Positions 60,058 to 64,000 of a stretch of DNA of 64,000 nucleotides are shown here, piece by piece (the first letter of the stretch is position 1; every line of letters begins with the position of its first letter). Origin of the DNA: Archegozetes longisetosus (Eukaryota > Arthropoda > Arachnida > Sarcoptiformes > Trhypochthoniidae); contig JAEMBT020000008.1 of NCBI GenBank assembly GCA_018873245.2, positions 12,443,172 through 12,507,171 on the forward strand, in the 5' to 3' direction. A model generated the notes under the pieces. That model searched no databases. It worked only from the letters and a program-made list of their open reading frames with translations, and was not told the origin of the DNA. The translations under genes were made by a program, and so were the position numbers.

Positions 60058-60608
60058 TGTGCCGTCGCCGAAGAACAAACAGCCTGTCGCGGGGCGACGC
60101 TAAAGGCCGACTCTCCGTTCTTCAGCTCACAGGTCCGGAGCTCTTGCGGTAGCAATGCTTTGTTCCGGAGCGAGAGCAGAGAACAAGAGTTGGTCAGCGA
60201 TTGAGTGCCTTCGCGGACCTGTTTGGGCGTCTGCCCGTGGCAAAGGGAAGAGTGTTTGTGCTTTTATTTTTGAGGGAGGGAGACCAGTTGGGAGCGCTCG
60301 ACGATAAGCACTACCTCAACTAAGTCTAAAAAGGGGCCAAAGCTTGCAAAGAAAAAAATAATAAAAAAGAAACAGCACTTTTACAAGCAAAGGAAAAACT
60401 GACTGATCTTTATTGAATTTGAGGCTTTTATACAAATTTTTGGACGAGGGCTAGCCTTAGTCCAATAGGAAACTGGTGTCGTAAGCACAAGTCCAATAAG
60501 GGCTCAGACGGACTAGATGTGGACTCACAAAGTTTGCGAGTTCAGACAGACGGTACGTGGACTCACTGGATTTGTGCTCAGGACACCAGCTTGGGAATAG
60601 GGAATTAC
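60058..60608 (-). mobile_element. GC-rich island, probable solo LTR
   Basis: About 550 bases of markedly GC-rich, CpG-containing sequence within very AT-rich surroundings, with sharp borders. On the minus strand it starts TGTAATTCCC and ends CGACGGCACA (TG...CA), and holds a TATA box TATAAAAG (complement of 60425-60432) followed within 20 bases by AATAAAG (complement of 60408-60414), the order expected in a retrotransposon LTR. No coding is present and no primer-binding site is seen at the border. A 5-bp target duplication could not be found, so a solo LTR is likely but not proven; a promoter island is the alternative. Confidence 0.45.
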
Positions 60609-62030
60609 AGGTAAGTTTTAGGATTAGAGTTTTGATTGCATTTAATAGTAGAAAAAGTTGTTTATATATAGAAATATTTGCGTGCAATCGATTTCCTAGT
60701 AAATGTTTTCTGATTTTAGTTTTTGTTTTTGTTTACTTTTCTTTTCTTAACTATGAACGTTTCAATATAAATTCCTATATTGATGTGACTTAAATGCGTG
60801 TTTCCCTCAAGCCAAAGGGCAAACTTTATGACTGTATCCTTCATGTTGAATATATAGCATGTAAAACCTTTAATACAAAAATTAATATCTGAATAGCCTT
60901 AAATTGCAAGAAACAAGAATTAATTTTTGTATTAAAAGTATTTACATATTAAATATTTTATATGAAAAATACAGTTAAGAAGTTTGTCTATCAACTTAGG
61001 AGAAGCACGTATTTAAGTCATATTTCATATAGAAGTTTAAGTCATATAGAGTCAAATTGATATCGAATTGCATTAATACTATTTTTGAGAGAGTCATTCA
61101 TAATATATTACTAATCTTATAAAACTGTAGTCTCAATATATATGAACAATACTTAAAATATGAATACAAGAATCTTATGAAACACTGACAATATATAATT
61201 TCAACTTGTTTCATAGTCTTCGGTTGGAGTTATTAATATTTGTAAAATTTGTTAAAACTGTTAAAAGGTAATTCGAAGCATTGAAATCCTCGAATAAATA
61301 AAATCTTCATTTCAATAAATTTCAAGTTAAAAATAAATTTGCTTTTATCGAAATTTCTTACTGGCCTTTAGGCTCAAGGGTCTAATTTTTTGGCACTAAA
61401 ATATTACTTGAATATTCTGTTTTTTCTTCTCTTAATTCGTTGAATAAGTCATTTTAACATTTAATTTAACTGTTTTCTAGTTTCGAGTATTCATTTTAGA
61501 AGTAATCTCTTTATATTATTAATTCAGATGCTTTGAGACATAAGACGTATTGAATATTATTTATTCAAAGATGAACATCTCTAGCATGTTAATTAAGCGC
61601 AAACTCAGTGCAGACGTTTTTCATACAAATAATTATTCAAATTATTAATATTAGCAATAAGACGCAATGATTCAATTAATCAAAAACAAAAATTAAGTAA
61701 AACTAAAGTTAATGTTGAGGTAAAATGAAAAGACAGAAACTTGAAATTATTTTTAGTTTTTCTACAAGTAATTAAATATATTTATGTATTTTTGATCATT
61801 TTTTCGTATATAGAAAGCAACTTTATCTCATAATGTGTTTGATTTTTATCATACATAGAATAAGGCACGTCTAATATCTAGTGTTACATTTAGATTTACT
61901 ATATAAAATTCAAAGTAGTTAAAATATCAATACAGAAAATTATACAACTATTATACAGATATTAATAAATAATTTTGTCAACTTGAACGACATCTCCGTA
62001 GCCTATCGCAATTTTAGTCTTAAACTATTC
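60609..62030. other. Intergenic, nothing recognised
   Basis: AT-rich stretch with no gene, RNA gene or long repeat that I can see. Confidence 0.5.
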
Positions 62031-62034
62031 ATTA

Positions 62035-62630
62035 TAGTTTTTGCAACTTTTTGAGCAACCTTGGCAGATAAAATTTACCACATACGCCTGAAACTGAAAC
62101 CGACGAAATTTTTTGATGCAACTTTTCGTTTGCTATATTCTTTCTTACATTCGGCCAAATATCACTCAATAGGACGCGCCTGTGGCACACTGGACACATT
62201 TCCCCCTTTTTTAACAAAAAAATGTTTTGCTAATGAAGCCACCTTTGTGATAATACGCTGCCGCTAAATCTGGCCAAAACAGAATATCATTGAAATTGTG
62301 TTATTTGTGAATAAATGTTAAGTCTTTTAATCAGACATTCATTTAGATACGTATCACCATTAATAGTAACCTCAAAATTTAAGGTTTGCTCGCATTTCTG
62401 AACTGATCAATGTTTATAATTTTGCTACTTATTTTCAAATATTCAATACTTCTTCTTTCACTAAAACAGTTTATAATTCTTAGTAATATTTGTCTGTGAG
62501 TTCCTTCAGCCTTAGAATGCCGGCAAGCGGTTCTTTTTTCGGTGCAATTACTCAATCCGCCACTAGTTTTATAGAATTGCACAATTCTTTTGGCATAAGC
62601 TTCCTTTTGTTTTTGATTCATGAGTAAAAT
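62035..62630 (-). pseudogene. Decayed Tc1/mariner transposase with internal deletion
   Basis: On the minus strand the right part (62621-62379) reads NQKQKEAYAKRIVQFYKTSG, then AEGTHRQILLRIINCFSERR and SIEYLKIS, the N-terminal helix-turn-helix region of mariner-like transposases. The left part (62260-62040), in another frame, reads VSSVPQARPIE, LAECKKEYSKRKVASKNF and LPAKVAQKVAKTI, matching the VPQARPIEDFW...LK.KVY end of the DDE domain. Both ends lie only about 120 bases apart, so the middle of the gene is deleted. Frame changes and stops show it is dead. Confidence 0.6.
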
Positions 62631-64000
62631 AATGAAAATATTAATGAAATAGGTTTAGAATTCGAAAATCGGATGTCTAAGGCTTAAATTCCAAAAGTTT
62701 CAACATTGAAGTAGCTGTCTCGTGAAAATGCGGAACAGTACAAAAATGTAACCTAGATATTAGATGCGCCTTAGTTGAAATATTACGTTTGAGTTCAAAA
62801 ATGATAAATTATTGACTTAAATGCGAAAGAAATCTAAGGAAATATCAAATATGTCATATATTGAGGCGTCTCAATTGCTTATTTCAACCTTGTCACTGAG
62901 CTCAAAGTCTTGCAAATAAAGACGTATATAGAAATTATATTAACGTATGCGTACGCTAATGATTAGTATTCAGTTATTTTCCTCAATTAGAAGTAAAATT
63001 TCACTGCAAGCTATAATTTATGAGAAAAATTTTCACTCTTAATTAAATTGAATTTTTTTGTATATATTTTCATCTATCTAGTCATCAGATCTACAGAAAT
63101 GCTTTTAATTATATACTTGAAAGCTATAATCTTTGACACTAAATAGAAAAATTTTGTTGTGATTTAGTCTACCTGTAATTTAAATTGTCTTCTTACTATT
63201 GGCTTGTAATTGACCCTGATTAATATATTGAAAGCTCATAAGTTTCTTCATATTCAATGCATTATAATCTGATAAAAAGCATGCAATTACAACGTGTTTC
63301 TTGCTGAAATCGCGAATTATAAAGTATTTGAATGTACATACACTCAAAAGGTGTTCAATTTTTGTATAATTTCCTTATACATTAAATTTACAACTATCTT
63401 ATACTTATCTTAATTAATATCCAACTCTTGACAAGTCTTGGCTATAACTTTATGACGTTTATTTAATTGACTTTCATTACTAAACGTGAATAACTGGCAT
63501 GAAAACTCAGTGTGGGAATTGCATGAATCAAAGTATTAAAATCATTGAAATGGATATTAAATTGTGTAATCATGTCTTCTCGGTGTTTTCCCTGATTTTC
63601 AAAAAATTTTTCAATATGCTCCAAGTTACTAGAGAGTTATCACTAAAATAATTTATTTAATTCTAAAATTTCTAATTTCAGGCCAGGTAAAGGAAGATTG
63701 AATTGTAAAAGGCATTTGAATTAATAACTAAGCTTCTTGAGCTATAATAGCATCTAAAATATGCGAATAAATGATATGATCTTCTGATATTTAATACTTT
63801 TTAACTATTTTTATTTGAATTACTTTAATACTGCTTCAAACTCTTTTCAGGTACATATTAAGGCACAGGAAATATCTTGTCCGAGACGAAGAACAAAGTG
63901 ATATATTTTGCTACCCTCCCGAAAATTCTTAGATATCTGCCTATCATTATGTCGTATCTAGTTACACCAATGCACATGACTTTTCTATTGATATATCAAT
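62631..64000. other. Right edge, nothing recognised
   Basis: AT-rich. Acceptor-like pyrimidine-AG sites at 63675 and 63850 are followed by short open stretches with no recognisable protein. They could be non-coding exons or chance. Confidence 0.4.

Noticed and set aside
60457-60793. Short frames in and beside the GC-rich island
   Set aside because: No domain, and the island itself has repeat-like (LTR-like) signals.
1-64000. CRISPR array, operons or bacterial promoters
   Set aside because: The window is eukaryotic; no regularly spaced repeats with unique spacers were seen.

Overview
The window is eukaryotic nuclear DNA: about two-thirds A+T by eye, genes with short GT..AG introns (about 55-210 nt), long gene-poor stretches, and many small inverted-repeat elements and decayed DNA transposons. 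Gene content (arthropod-type Argonaute, white-like ABCG and ABCA transporters, a decayed UDP-glycosyltransferase, mariner/hAT/MULE/piggyBac-type remnants, short TTAGG-like runs) points to an arthropod. The style of the UGT remnant and of the ABCG protein suggests an acariform mite; that last step is inference.

Layout. 1-12.3 kb: no gene recognised, only simple repeats and small repeat remnants. 12.35-14.25 kb (-): SPRTN/Spartan DNA-protein-crosslink protease, three exons. 15.25-16.56 kb (+): coiled-coil protein with a C-terminal C2H2 finger, divergent from SPRTN. 17.5-18.34 kb (-): DCUN1D (cullin neddylation co-E3), whose start codon stands alone in its first coding exon. 18.9-20.15 kb (-): RABGGTB (Rab geranylgeranyltransferase beta). 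20.7-22.15 kb: nest of hairpins and MITE-like repeats. 22.74-26.32 kb (+): full Argonaute, six exons, slicer residues present, with a 20-residue tandem repeat at its N-terminus. 27.57-28.26 kb (+): orphan ORF with one Nab2-type CCCH finger. 28.3-32.7 kb: repeats, including a 1.15-kb TTAA-flanked foldback element. 32.77-38.07 kb (+): full ABCA transporter, two exons. 40.3-42.0 kb (-): UGT pseudogene. 42.3-49.0 kb: palindrome, decayed transposases, a secreted MACPF protein gene with one in-frame TGA, an inverted-repeat element and a MULE remnant with 8-bp target duplications. 49.1-50.2 kb: inverted/direct repeat block. 52.93-57.18 kb (-): five-exon ABCG gene that reads as one NBD-TMD-NBD-TMD protein. 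57.2-64 kb: no intact gene; a TA-flanked MITE, a GC-rich LTR-like island and a Tc1/mariner remnant.

How the genes relate. They are mostly unrelated housekeeping genes: proteolysis/ubiquitin signalling (SPRTN, DCUN1D), Rab prenylation (RABGGTB), small-RNA silencing (Argonaute), lipid or xenobiotic transport (ABCA, ABCG) and a putative pore-forming secreted protein (MACPF). The most unusual item is the ABCG gene: animal ABCG proteins are normally half-transporters, but here an uninterrupted exon carries the end of the first membrane domain, a 64-residue linker and the second ATPase domain. The two halves share intron positions, which suggests tandem duplication followed by fusion. All exon models are read by eye from splice consensus and conserved protein motifs; no database search was run.
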